From Flavobacterium terrigena (lineage in GTDB: Bacteria; Bacteroidota; Bacteroidia; Flavobacteriales; Flavobacteriaceae), in assembly GCF_900108955.1 (NCBI RefSeq), contig NZ_FNYA01000001.1:496001-560000 (forward strand): DNA of 64,000 bases, read 5' to 3'. Both the position numbers and the translations under genes were made by a program. The notes under the pieces were generated by a model. The model had not been told where the DNA came from. It saw nothing but the letters and a program-made list of their open reading frames with translations, and ran no database searches. The first letter of the stretch is position 1. The number at the start of each line of letters is the position of its first letter. Of this stretch, positions 36,322 to 43,520 are shown piece by piece.

Positions 36322-37173
36322 TTAAAAAACTCTAACTAAATTAAATCCAAAAGCAATTTGTCCATCACCCCAACTTCCAGCTGTATTTCCTAAATAACCC
36401 GATTCGTGCATGGCTTGCGAATTGGTAAAATGCATTTGAAAAACATGTCCACCAGTTTCCAAATCGAAACCAATTGAAAGCGGATTTTTAAATACTGAAT
36501 TACTTGCTCTGTTTAAATGTGCGGCATAATCCATATTAAAAGACCAACGTTTAGTTAATTTATATCTTCCACCTAAACCTAATGCAAATTGACTATTTTC
36601 TTGTGAATTATTGGCCACATAATTTTCATGAAAATACGTTGGTGCCATTTCTAAAGACAAATTATCATTAAATTTTCTTGAAATTAGAATCTGATTTACG
36701 TATGCTAATCGATCACTAAATTCAATTTTTGGCAAAAGAACTTTATCTAATTCTGTATTAATTGCTAAACTATTAAAGCCTACAATTTCAAAAGGAGAAC
36801 CCGATTTATTCTGACTTACCAAACGATATTTAGCTGCAAATTCATAGGCTTTCTGAAAACCTGAACGCGAAGCATGAATACTTATTCCTTTCGTTAATCC
36901 GTACACAAATTGCAAACGTGTATTGGCTTCATCTAAACCAAAAAAATCCTTAAAACCTTTATCAAAATATCCAAATCGGTGAGAAACCACAAAATATAAA
37001 TCTCCTTTTGAGGCTAATTTTGTAGATTCTAAATTTACTATTTTTAACGATTTAAATGCTGAAACAACCATATTGTTTGGTGTTGCTACAGAATCTATTT
37101 CGCTTAATAAATCGTCTTGAGCCACCATTAAAAAAGGGAAAACACAAAATAATAAAGTAATTTTTTTTAGCAT
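36322..37173 (-). CDS. DUF5777 outer-membrane beta-barrel protein
   Basis: 283 aa with a signal peptide (1-18). The mature protein has repeated amphipathic beta strands (FVVSHRFGYF, LQFVYGLTKGISIHASRS, SLEMAPTYFHENY, WSFNMDYAAHLNR, HVFQMHFTNSQAM) and ends in an aromatic strand AFGFNLVRVF. This is the pattern of DUF5777. It begins after 5 nt behind the OB-fold gene. It may be a small outer-membrane porin or anchor for the other products of the divergent cluster. Confidence 0.78.
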   Translation of the reverse strand: MLKKITLLFCVFPFLMVAQDDLLSEIDSVATPNNMVVSAFKSLKIVNLESTKLASKGDLYFVVSHRFGYFDKGFKDFFGLDEANTRLQFVYGLTKGISIHASRSGFQKAYEFAAKYRLVSQNKSGSPFEIVGFNSLAINTELDKVLLPKIEFSDRLAYVNQILISRKFNDNLSLEMAPTYFHENYVANNSQENSQFALGLGGRYKLTKRWSFNMDYAAHLNRASNSVFKNPLSIGFDLETGGHVFQMHFTNSQAMHESGYLGNTAGSWGDGQIAFGFNLVRVF

Positions 37174-37178
37174 AATCT

Positions 37179-37556
37179 CTATTTTATTTGGGCTTGATCT
37201 AATTTGATTTCTTCTAATAACGAATCGTAACCTATTAATCTACCTTGAACGGAAACTTCAGTATTTGCAATAACTTTTGGGGAATTAGTTAATAATACAA
37301 ATACTTTTTCATCAAGAACAATTGTTTTATTGGGACTATCAACACTTGTTACTTTTCCTTTTATTATGATAGATTTATCTAAATATTTTGAATTGGCTTT
37401 GGTTTCATCTTCAGTAAACTCCTTTAAAAGTTGATTTACACTAACAGAAAAAGAGGCAACTTCAGTCGAAATATCTCTATGTTCATGATAAAGATACTTA
37501 TAAGCAATAAATAAAACCAAGATTATAGCTACAAAACCGATTACAATTTTCCTCAT
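37179..37556 (-). CDS. Membrane-anchored OB-fold (tRNA_anti-like) protein
   Basis: 125 aa with one N-terminal membrane anchor (about 2-19). The C-terminal OB fold is of the tRNA_anti-like type: YLDKSIIIKGKVTSVDSPNK, TIVLDEKVFVLL and EVSVQGRLIGYDSLLEEIKL. It probably faces the periplasm. I chose ATG 37556 because a longer frame from 37589 would start upstream of the predicted -7 element. First gene of the operon leading to DUF5777, ankyrin and DOMON proteins. Molecular role unknown. Confidence 0.7.
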   Translation of the reverse strand: MRKIVIGFVAIILVLFIAYKYLYHEHRDISTEVASFSVSVNQLLKEFTEDETKANSKYLDKSIIIKGKVTSVDSPNKTIVLDEKVFVLLTNSPKVIANTEVSVQGRLIGYDSLLEEIKLDQAQIK

Positions 37557-37577
37557 AATATTACAATCTTCAACATA

Positions 37578-37585
37578 CAAACTTA
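37578..37585 (-). promoter_or_regulatory. -7 element of the DUF5777 operon
   Basis: The minus strand reads TAAGTTTG, 21 nt before ATG 37556. It lies at the edge of the 25-bp motif 37580-37604 that is shared with the promoter region at 52571-52595. Confidence 0.5.
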
Positions 37586-37604
37586 ACATATTTTTCGTAA
37601 TATT
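37580..37604 (+). promoter_or_regulatory. Shared 25-bp upstream motif, copy 1
   Basis: Begins AACTTAACATAT and continues with TTTCGTAA. It matches 52571-52595 at 23 of 25 positions. Here it sits in the 72-bp region between two divergent operons, flanked by ACATACAA (37573-37580) and TTGTATGT (37603-37610), which are inverted repeats. A candidate operator. Confidence 0.45.
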
Positions 37605-37628
37605 GTATGTAATATTAATATTTTTAAC

Positions 37629-37988
37629 ATGAAAAATAATAAATATTCAATCATTATACCCTTTTTATTACTATTTGGCTGCACGAGTAATTCTGAAGAC
37701 GACTTAACAAATCCAGTTGTATTAGGCAATACAAAATTCAGTATAGATGTAAAGCCTATTATTGATAGCAAATGTGTTGTTTGTCATAGTGACACACCAA
37801 CAAATGGAGCTCCGATGCCTTTAACAACAGCGGCTGCCGTAAAAGAAGCCATTCAAAATAGAAATCTTATTGGTAAAATTTCTAGACCAGATGGTGCATT
37901 AGGATTAATGCCGTATGGCGGACCAAGACTTCCTCAAGCTTCAATTGATATAATTGCAGATTGGAAAGCAAGTGGCTTTTTGGAATAA
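37629..37988 (+). CDS. Monohaem cytochrome c-like lipoprotein
   Basis: 119 aa with lipobox LLFGC (C18). One CxxCH haem site is present, CVVCH at 49-53, followed by SDTPTNGAPMPLTTAAAVKE and GLMPYGGPRLPQASIDIIAD with a possible axial methionine. This is the layout of small cytochrome-type domains seen as lone lipoproteins or as domains in larger Bacteroidota proteins. It starts a three-gene operon with YceI and DUF4412 and is divergent from the DUF5777 operon. Confidence 0.82.
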   Translation: MKNNKYSIIIPFLLLFGCTSNSEDDLTNPVVLGNTKFSIDVKPIIDSKCVVCHSDTPTNGAPMPLTTAAAVKEAIQNRNLIGKISRPDGALGLMPYGGPRLPQASIDIIADWKASGFLE

Positions 37989-38008
37989 TAATTGCAATAT
38001 ACAATCAT

Positions 38009-38548
38009 ATGAAAAAAATAGCTTTATTAGTATTGGTAGCATTATATAGTTTTACTCCAGTACAAGAAAAAAAATTAACCAAAACGGGAACGATTATCTT
38101 CGAAGCTTCAGTTCCTTCCTTTGAAGAAGTGAAAGGAAAAAATACAGCAGTAACTTGTGTTTTAAATACCTCAAATGGAGAAATTGCAGCATTAGCATTA
38201 ATGAAAGGTTTCCGATTTAAAATAGCCTTAATGGAGGAGCATTTTAATGAAAACTATATTGAAAGTTCTAAATATCCTAAAGCTACTTTTAAAGGAAAAA
38301 TAGAAAATTTTGATGTTTCTAAAATAACTACAACTTCAGACGATTATACAATTAAAGGCAAACTAGAACTTCATGGAAAAAGTAAAGATATTATTACTAT
38401 AGCCAAAATTAAAAAAATTGGAAATGACATTGAAGTTAAAACCACATTTCCAGTAAATGTTTCCGACTTTGGTATAGAAATACCAAGTGTAGTTTCGAAA
38501 AAAGTTTCGAAAAAAGTAATAATTGATTGTAACTTTTTATTAAAATAA
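38009..38548 (+). CDS. YceI family periplasmic protein
   Basis: 179 aa with a signal peptide (about 1-19). The mature part is the YceI lipocalin-like barrel: GTIIFEASVPSFEEVKGKN, EEHFNENYIESSKYPKATF, YTIKGKLELHGKSKDIITI. YceI proteins bind isoprenoid chains such as quinone precursors. I chose ATG 38009 because the signal peptide starts there; the upstream ATG at 37961 lies inside the cytochrome gene. The haem protein encoded 20 nt upstream makes a quinone- or redox-related role plausible. Confidence 0.9.
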   Translation: MKKIALLVLVALYSFTPVQEKKLTKTGTIIFEASVPSFEEVKGKNTAVTCVLNTSNGEIAALALMKGFRFKIALMEEHFNENYIESSKYPKATFKGKIENFDVSKITTTSDDYTIKGKLELHGKSKDIITIAKIKKIGNDIEVKTTFPVNVSDFGIEIPSVVSKKVSKKVIIDCNFLLK

Positions 38549-38578
38549 CATACTAATCTTAAAATTAAACCTAAAAAC

Positions 38579-39235
38579 ATGAAAAATTTTAAACAGATTG
38601 CCTTAATTGCATTTGCAATTTTCTCGACTCAGTTTTATGCTCAAACTAAGACTGGCGCAGTAACTTATGAAATGGAAATGCCAGAAAATGAGCAAATGGC
38701 TCAAATGGGAAGTAATACTATTAAAATCTCATTTAACGAAAAATCAACTGCTACTCAAATGGATATGATGGGTGGAATGGTTTCAATGAAAACTATTACA
38801 GCTGACAAAAACAACACCAAAGACACAAGAATGTTAATGGAAATGATGGGTAAAAAATATGAAGTAACTGGAGAAGCTGAAGGTTTTGGAAACTCTGATA
38901 TTGGTTCTTTAAAAGATGCAGAAGCTATTACTTATGACAAAAAAGATACTAAAGAAATTTTAGGATACAAATGTTACAAAGCTACGGTTAAAATGACTGA
39001 TGGAAAATCTGGTCTTTTTTATATTACTGAAGCAATTGCAACTCAAAGTAAAGCAACTGACAAAATGAAATTAGCAGGTTTCCCTTTAGAAATTATGGTT
39101 GGTGAAGGTGAAGGTAAAGTAATTTTAAAAGCTACTGCATTTGAAAAAACTGTTTCTGAAAAAACTTTTGTAATTCCTGAAGGATACAAAAAAGTAACTC
39201 AAGAAGAATTACAACAAGAATTAGGCGGATTTTAA
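38579..39235 (+). CDS. DUF4412 secreted protein
   Basis: 218 aa with a signal peptide (1-21, STQFYAQ). The mature protein has the DUF4412 pattern: KTGAVTYEMEMPENEQMAQM, methionine-rich stretches (MDMMGGMVSM; RMLMEMMGKKYEV), then ILGYKCYKATVKMTDGKSG. At least 14 methionines fall in the middle third. Methionine clusters can bind copper, but no such role is shown. Last gene of the cytochrome-YceI operon, followed by a strong terminator. Confidence 0.72.
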   Translation: MKNFKQIALIAFAIFSTQFYAQTKTGAVTYEMEMPENEQMAQMGSNTIKISFNEKSTATQMDMMGGMVSMKTITADKNNTKDTRMLMEMMGKKYEVTGEAEGFGNSDIGSLKDAEAITYDKKDTKEILGYKCYKATVKMTDGKSGLFYITEAIATQSKATDKMKLAGFPLEIMVGEGEGKVILKATAFEKTVSEKTFVIPEGYKKVTQEELQQELGGF

Positions 39236-39254
39236 TATTCGATTTAATAAAATT

Positions 39255-39292
39255 AAAAATCCCAAACTCTGTTTAGAGTTTGGGATTTTTTT
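39255..39292. terminator. Bidirectional terminator
   Basis: AAAAATCCCAAACTCT (39255-39270) pairs perfectly with AGAGTTTGGGATTTTT (39275-39290) around GTTT, with T and A tracts. It separates the convergent DUF4412 and asparagine synthetase B-like genes. Confidence 0.88.
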
Positions 39293-39298
39293 TATAAA

Positions 39299-40582
39299 CT
39301 ATGTTTTCAATTTTTTCTTTCTTGCTGCTGGAAATAAAACATTATTAAGAATTAAACGATATCCAGGTGAATTCGGATGCAAATCTAAAACTGTTGGTGC
39401 ATCTCCTACTCTATGCTGATAATCTTCTGGATCGTGACCTCCATAATACGTAAACATTCCTTTTCCTTTTGTTCCGTGAATATAACGAGCTTCTCCATTA
39501 ATTTTACATTCTCCCATTAACAACACATTCGATTTAATCTTATCAGCTGCAAAAGCCGTTGTTTGCCCCATAAATCCTTTTACAATTTGAGTGTGATTTT
39601 GGCACAACATAGTCGGAATTGGATCCCATTTCGCAGAAAAATCCATTAAAGTGAAATAATCAACTTCCATAGAAAAACTTCCTTTACCGTGTTCTTCAGT
39701 GGTATCAATATCAGAAAACTCATATCTCATAGGTTGTTTTTCTAAGATATAATCTTTGAAAGCAAATGTATTGCTATAATCAATTTTAGCTTGATAATTA
39801 GGTTCACTTGCATCACCATCAAACATCGGCTCACATATATCTGTATCTGATGCAGAAAGTGCAATATCAAAACTATCCGTTGCAGAACACATAGCAAACA
39901 TAAATCCACCACCAATTACATAATCTCTAATTTTTGTAGCAACAGCTAACTTTTCTTCCGAAACTTTATTGAAACCTAACTTCTTAGCCAAAGCTTCCGC
40001 TTCCAACTTCTGTTGAATATACCAAGGCGCATTTCTATAATTTCCAAAAAACTTTCCGTATTGTCCTGTAAAATCCTCATGATGTAAGTGTAACCATTCG
40101 TATAATACCAACTGGTCAGACAACACTTCTTCGTCATAAATTTCTGTATACGGAATTTCTGCATAAGTCAAAACCATCGTAACGGCATCATCCCATGGTT
40201 GTTTTCCTTTTGGAGTATACACTGCAATTTTTGGTGCTTTTTCTAAAACTACCGTTTCCATATTTTGAGAAGGACTACTTATTTCTTCCAAAATAGCTGC
40301 AGTTGCTCCATCAGTTAAAACTTCAAATGAAACACCTCGGATTTGACATTCTTTCCGAATATCATCTCCATCTGGTAACAAAAAAGAACCTCCACGATAA
40401 TTTAACAACCAATTTACCTTATAACTTTTGGCTAATGCCCAATACGTAATTCCGTAAGCTTTTAAATGATTTTGTTGACCTTCATCGTCCATTGGCAACA
40501 ATATAGAAGAAGCCGTAACTTGAAAGCTAAAGAAAAACATACCAATTGCTAGTGCAAAAAACTTAAATTTTGAATTCATCAA
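39299..40582 (-). CDS. Secreted protein usually labelled asparagine synthetase B
   Basis: 427 aa with a signal peptide (about 1-25). The protein begins SSILLPMDDEGQQNHLKAYG and has a conserved middle with HEDFTGQYGKFFGNYRNA and GGGFMFAMCSATDSFD. It ends YYGGHDPEDYQHRVGDAP, then LDLHPNSPGYRLILNN. From memory, relatives in Flavobacteria carry the name asparagine synthetase B. Neither an N-terminal catalytic cysteine nor a synthetase PP-loop is visible, and the protein is exported, so that name is probably wrong. The fold may be related to class I glutamine amidotransferases (GGFMFAMCSA as a nucleophile-elbow-like site). Real function unknown. Confidence 0.7.
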   Translation of the reverse strand: MMNSKFKFFALAIGMFFFSFQVTASSILLPMDDEGQQNHLKAYGITYWALAKSYKVNWLLNYRGGSFLLPDGDDIRKECQIRGVSFEVLTDGATAAILEEISSPSQNMETVVLEKAPKIAVYTPKGKQPWDDAVTMVLTYAEIPYTEIYDEEVLSDQLVLYEWLHLHHEDFTGQYGKFFGNYRNAPWYIQQKLEAEALAKKLGFNKVSEEKLAVATKIRDYVIGGGFMFAMCSATDSFDIALSASDTDICEPMFDGDASEPNYQAKIDYSNTFAFKDYILEKQPMRYEFSDIDTTEEHGKGSFSMEVDYFTLMDFSAKWDPIPTMLCQNHTQIVKGFMGQTTAFAADKIKSNVLLMGECKINGEARYIHGTKGKGMFTYYGGHDPEDYQHRVGDAPTVLDLHPNSPGYRLILNNVLFPAARKKKLKT

Positions 40583-40657
40583 ATATATCTAATTCGTTGA
40601 TTTACTAATAACAAACCAAAGATAAGGAAAAGATAAAATAATTAGATGTTAAAATAT

Positions 40658-40720
40658 AGGTAATTCTACGTATACAAAACCAGGTAATTCTACCTAGATG
40701 AAAAATCAGGTATTTCTACT
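40658..40720. promoter_or_regulatory. Three AGGTA-N4-TACCT operator-like repeats
   Basis: GGTAATTCTAC occurs at 40659-40669 and 40683-40693, and GGTATTTCTAC at 40709-40719, spaced 24 and 26 bp apart (about 2.3-2.5 helix turns). The middle copy is a near-perfect palindrome, AGGTAATTCTACCT. The array lies about 50-110 bp upstream of the 41-aa membrane protein gene and 75-140 bp upstream of the oppositely oriented gene at 40582. It looks like a binding array for a dimeric regulator, possibly the LuxR-type response regulator encoded at 41019-41696. Confidence 0.6.
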
Positions 40721-40767
40721 CTAAAATAATAAGTTCAAACTCTATAATTTAGTAAAAAATTAATGAT

Positions 40768-40893
40768 ATGAACACGCACCCCATGTTTGAGAAAAAAGAC
40801 AACAACACGTTAAGACTAATTGGATTAGTCTTACTTGGCATTACGATTTGTATCTATGCTGTTTTGGTGGCTAGATTTTTAATAATAAGTTAA
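40768..40893 (+). CDS. 41-aa single-span membrane protein
   Basis: ATG frame encoding MNTHPMFEKKDNNTLRLIGL, then a hydrophobic stretch ending with VLVARFLIIS. A charged N-terminus and one membrane helix (about residues 16-40) make a typical small membrane protein. TATAATTTAG at 40743-40752 may be its -7 region. The operator-like array lies just upstream. Its position beside a two-component operon suggests a regulated output or a feedback peptide; no family is known to me. Confidence 0.55.
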   Translation: MNTHPMFEKKDNNTLRLIGLVLLGITICIYAVLVARFLIIS

Positions 40894-40904
40894 TTTATTT
40901 TTTT

Positions 40905-41011
40905 TGAATTCAGTTCGGATAATTTTCTCCCATCCTAGTCCTTAGGAAACCTGATTATTCAATTTATATTCAACAATTCTCTATACTCTTAAATTGTTCG
41001 AACTGAATTCA
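40905..41011. repeat. 107-nt element with 21-bp inverted arms
   Basis: TGAATTCAGTTCGGATAATTT (40905-40925, given here as TGAATTCAGTTCG plus GATAATTT) pairs with 40991-41011 at 18 of 21 positions. T and A tracts outside the arms extend the pairing. The 65-nt loop holds a smaller hairpin, TCCTAGTCCTTAGGA. The tracts have the wrong orientation for a simple terminator on either strand. It may be a structured RNA, a miniature inverted-repeat element or an unusual convergent terminator. Confidence 0.6.
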
Positions 41012-41018
41012 CAAAAAA

Positions 41019-41696
41019 TTACAAATCGATTTCGTTTAATGTAATAATATTGTTTTGAATAGCGTAAACTACTAATCCCGCAATATTTTTAGTTTGAGTT
41101 TTTAATAACAAATTATTTCTATGTCCTTCTGCAGTTCTCGGACTAATACTTAATGTTTCAGCAATTTCAACAGCATTATATTGTTTACAAATTAATTTCA
41201 AAATTTCAATTTCTCTTGAAGTTAACTGCATACTATCTAAATCACTTTTAGGAGTTTGTTTTCCTGAAATAATATCTTTATAAATGACTTTCATTACTTC
41301 TTCATTATAATAAAAGCCTTTATTCGCCACTTCATTTATCGTAAGAACTACTTCTTCTGGGGAAGCATTTTTTACGATATAGGAAACCGCTCCAACTTGA
41401 ATCATATTTGAAATAAATGATGGTGTATTGTAACTGGTTAATGCAATTACTTTGAGTTCAGGAAATTCAGCGTGTAAAATTTTTGTAGTTTCAACACCGT
41501 TTAAATTTGGCATTTTTAAGTCGGTAATAACAATATCTGGTAATGTTTTAGCTGATTTTAAATAATCAACCAATTCTTGACCGTCATTGGCTTCAAAAAC
41601 GATATTAAAATTAGTTTCGCGTTGTAATAAAAAAGAAATTCCTTTTCTAAACAATACCTCATCATCCGCTAAAACAATATTTATAGTTGTGCTCAT
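41019..41696 (-). CDS. NarL/LuxR-type response regulator
   Basis: 225 aa. The receiver domain has acidic DDE (11-13), phospho-acceptor D59 in VITDLKMPNLNGVE, LTSYNTP and the lysine in YIVKNASPEE. The C-terminal LuxR helix-turn-helix is LTSREIEILKLICKQYNAVE with LSISPRTAEGHRNNLL. It is the last gene of a tight four-gene operon, 3 nt after its cognate histidine kinase. It probably binds DNA as a dimer; the array at 40658-40720 is a candidate target. Confidence 0.93.
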   Translation of the reverse strand: MSTTINIVLADDEVLFRKGISFLLQRETNFNIVFEANDGQELVDYLKSAKTLPDIVITDLKMPNLNGVETTKILHAEFPELKVIALTSYNTPSFISNMIQVGAVSYIVKNASPEEVVLTINEVANKGFYYNEEVMKVIYKDIISGKQTPKSDLDSMQLTSREIEILKLICKQYNAVEIAETLSISPRTAEGHRNNLLLKTQTKNIAGLVVYAIQNNIITLNEIDL

Positions 41697-41699
41697 TTT

Positions 41700-42491
41700 T
41701 TAAAAATTAAATTCAATTTGAACACCTTTATTGATTTCCGAATGGACATTTATTTTTCCATTTAAGAAATTCACTCTACTTTCTATATTTTGCATTCCGA
41801 TTCCTCTTTTTTGATTACCTAAACTGGCATTAAAACCCACACCATTGTCTGAATACAAACAAGTATTTCGCCCAGTTTTATTTACAAAATTAATAGAAAT
41901 AACAGTTGCTTTACCATGTCGTATCGAATTATTTAGTAATTCTTGTAAAATTCTAAAAATATGCAATTGATTTTTTGCTTCTAAACTACTAAAATCTAAT
42001 TCATTAGAGTAATTAATTTGAACATTTTTAGCTGTTGAAAATTCTAAAACTAATTCTTCCACAGCTGCATGTAATCCGAATTTTTCAAAAACGGGCGGTA
42101 ATAAATCGTGTGCAATTCTTCGAGAGTTTTCTAATGCTTTTTTCGTTAAACTCACAATATTATCAGTAATTTCAGCATATTCTGCTTCAGACAAATTAGG
42201 TGTTTTTAGCAAATGTGTATTTAAAGAAACTATATTTAGCTTGGAACTAATGTCATCATGTAAGTCTTGCGCAATTCGCATGCGTTCTTCTTCCTGCGTT
42301 TGAATCACGGATTGCAAAATTTCTTTTTGGTAATGAATTTCTTGATTCTTTTTCTCAACAGCAATTTGAACAATTTTCTTTCTCGAAAAATAAAAGAACA
42401 ACACCAAGGTTAAAAAAACACTAAAAAAAGCAAATAATATAAATAGAAAAGCTTTTATAATTTGGTCTACAGCAATATGAGTAACTTCCAT
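41700..42491 (-). CDS. HisKA_3 sensor histidine kinase
   Basis: 263 aa. One N-terminal membrane segment (about 13-36), a coiled coil (40-70), then the HisKA_3 dimerisation domain with phospho-acceptor H78 in RMRIAQDLHDDISSKLN, and a HATPase_c domain (LQELLNNSIRHGKATV; YSDNGVGFNA; KRGIGMQNIESRV). It has no sensing domain of its own, like the NarX/DesK group. Input probably comes through the membrane, perhaps via the multi-TM protein encoded 2 nt upstream. Confidence 0.93.
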   Translation of the reverse strand: MEVTHIAVDQIIKAFLFILFAFFSVFLTLVLFFYFSRKKIVQIAVEKKNQEIHYQKEILQSVIQTQEEERMRIAQDLHDDISSKLNIVSLNTHLLKTPNLSEAEYAEITDNIVSLTKKALENSRRIAHDLLPPVFEKFGLHAAVEELVLEFSTAKNVQINYSNELDFSSLEAKNQLHIFRILQELLNNSIRHGKATVISINFVNKTGRNTCLYSDNGVGFNASLGNQKRGIGMQNIESRVNFLNGKINVHSEINKGVQIEFNF

Positions 42492-42493
42492 AT

Positions 42494-43135
42494 TTATTTA
42501 GATTTTAGTTTTTTTAGTTGATAAAGTAAAACAATTGCGTAAATGATATAAGTAATAAAATGAAGGTCCCGACTGTAGTTAGAAATTATTATATTAAACT
42601 CATCTAAATAATCATATTCAATAGAAAGACTTTGCAAAGGCCAAGAAATGAAACAGAAAAAGTTCACAATAAAATGTATTAAAATACCCAAATTTGCATA
42701 ATATAATTCCTGAGGTTTATCATATTCATTATACAAATACACAACTCCATAAACAATAATTGGAAATATGGTTAGATAAACATCTTGGTAATGTAAAATA
42801 AAAAATGTATCCGGAAATATTGAATATTTAATTATTAAATAACTAGAAACAATTATCAATAGAACTTCAACAATATTTCGCCACTTTTTATTATCAAAAG
42901 AATAAGAATAAAATAAACTTAAAAAGCCAAATTGAAAAAGAAAAATAATATTTATAAAGAAATGATTATAAATTCCGAACCAATTATACAGTTCATCGCT
43001 TATAAAATTCAAAACAACATCAGCAATAAGAAATAGCGAAAAAATCTTATAGGTTTTACTTTTATTTTTAAAACCTATAAGATACAATATTGCTACAGCA
43101 AAAGTTAATATATAAAAATAATATTTAACTTTCAA
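42494..43135 (-). CDS. Multi-spanning membrane protein, possible sensor partner
   Basis: 213 aa, very hydrophobic, with six or seven membrane helices (about 4-20, 28-45, 56-78, 86-103, 115-134, 143-163, 190-208) and a short basic C-terminus. No enzyme motif is visible. It sits 2 nt upstream of a histidine kinase that lacks a sensor domain and 3 nt after the small Cys-tailed protein gene, so a role as signal-sensing partner is likely but unproven. Confidence 0.65.
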   Translation of the reverse strand: MKVKYYFYILTFAVAILYLIGFKNKSKTYKIFSLFLIADVVLNFISDELYNWFGIYNHFFINIIFLFQFGFLSLFYSYSFDNKKWRNIVEVLLIIVSSYLIIKYSIFPDTFFILHYQDVYLTIFPIIVYGVVYLYNEYDKPQELYYANLGILIHFIVNFFCFISWPLQSLSIEYDYLDEFNIIISNYSRDLHFITYIIYAIVLLYQLKKLKSK

Positions 43136-43138
43136 TTT

Positions 43139-43438
43139 TTATGGATTGTATAATGGACTATTAATATCACAACAATTTGGACATGGTTGTGTTCCTGAAA
43201 AAACAGTATCAGTCATATCGTCACCATTACCATCAACACCTACAAACATTAATTTTTGTTCTCCAGTTGAGTCAACACCCATATAAGCTCTTACACTTGC
43301 TACATCTGATAAAGCTAGTAATTCTGTCAAAACTTCTAATTGTATTAAATGTGCTTTTGCTAAAGGTTTTGGCGGAGCAGTTTGCCATGATTTCGCCCAA
43401 TCTTCAGCTTCAGATAAAGTAATAATGTAATTTGGCAT
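43139..43438 (-). CDS. Small conserved protein with Cys-rich tail
   Basis: 99 aa, no signal peptide. It starts MPNYIITLSEAEDWAKSWQT, then a helical part, the segment SVRAYMGVDSTGEQKLMFVG, VDGNGDDMTD, and a tail QPCPNCCDINSPLYNP with C86, C89 and C90. Similar small proteins, with a C-terminal CPxxC...SPL tail, recur in Bacteroidota without known function (recollection). It is the first gene of the two-component operon. The tail suggests metal binding or redox sensing. Confidence 0.65.
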   Translation of the reverse strand: MPNYIITLSEAEDWAKSWQTAPPKPLAKAHLIQLEVLTELLALSDVASVRAYMGVDSTGEQKLMFVGVDGNGDDMTDTVFSGTQPCPNCCDINSPLYNP

Positions 43439-43520
43439 AATTTTTAAATTTTTATAGTTAATTGCCTAAAAATAACAAAAAAAATAACACAAAAAAGAAA
43501 AAATTAACAAAATAAATTAC

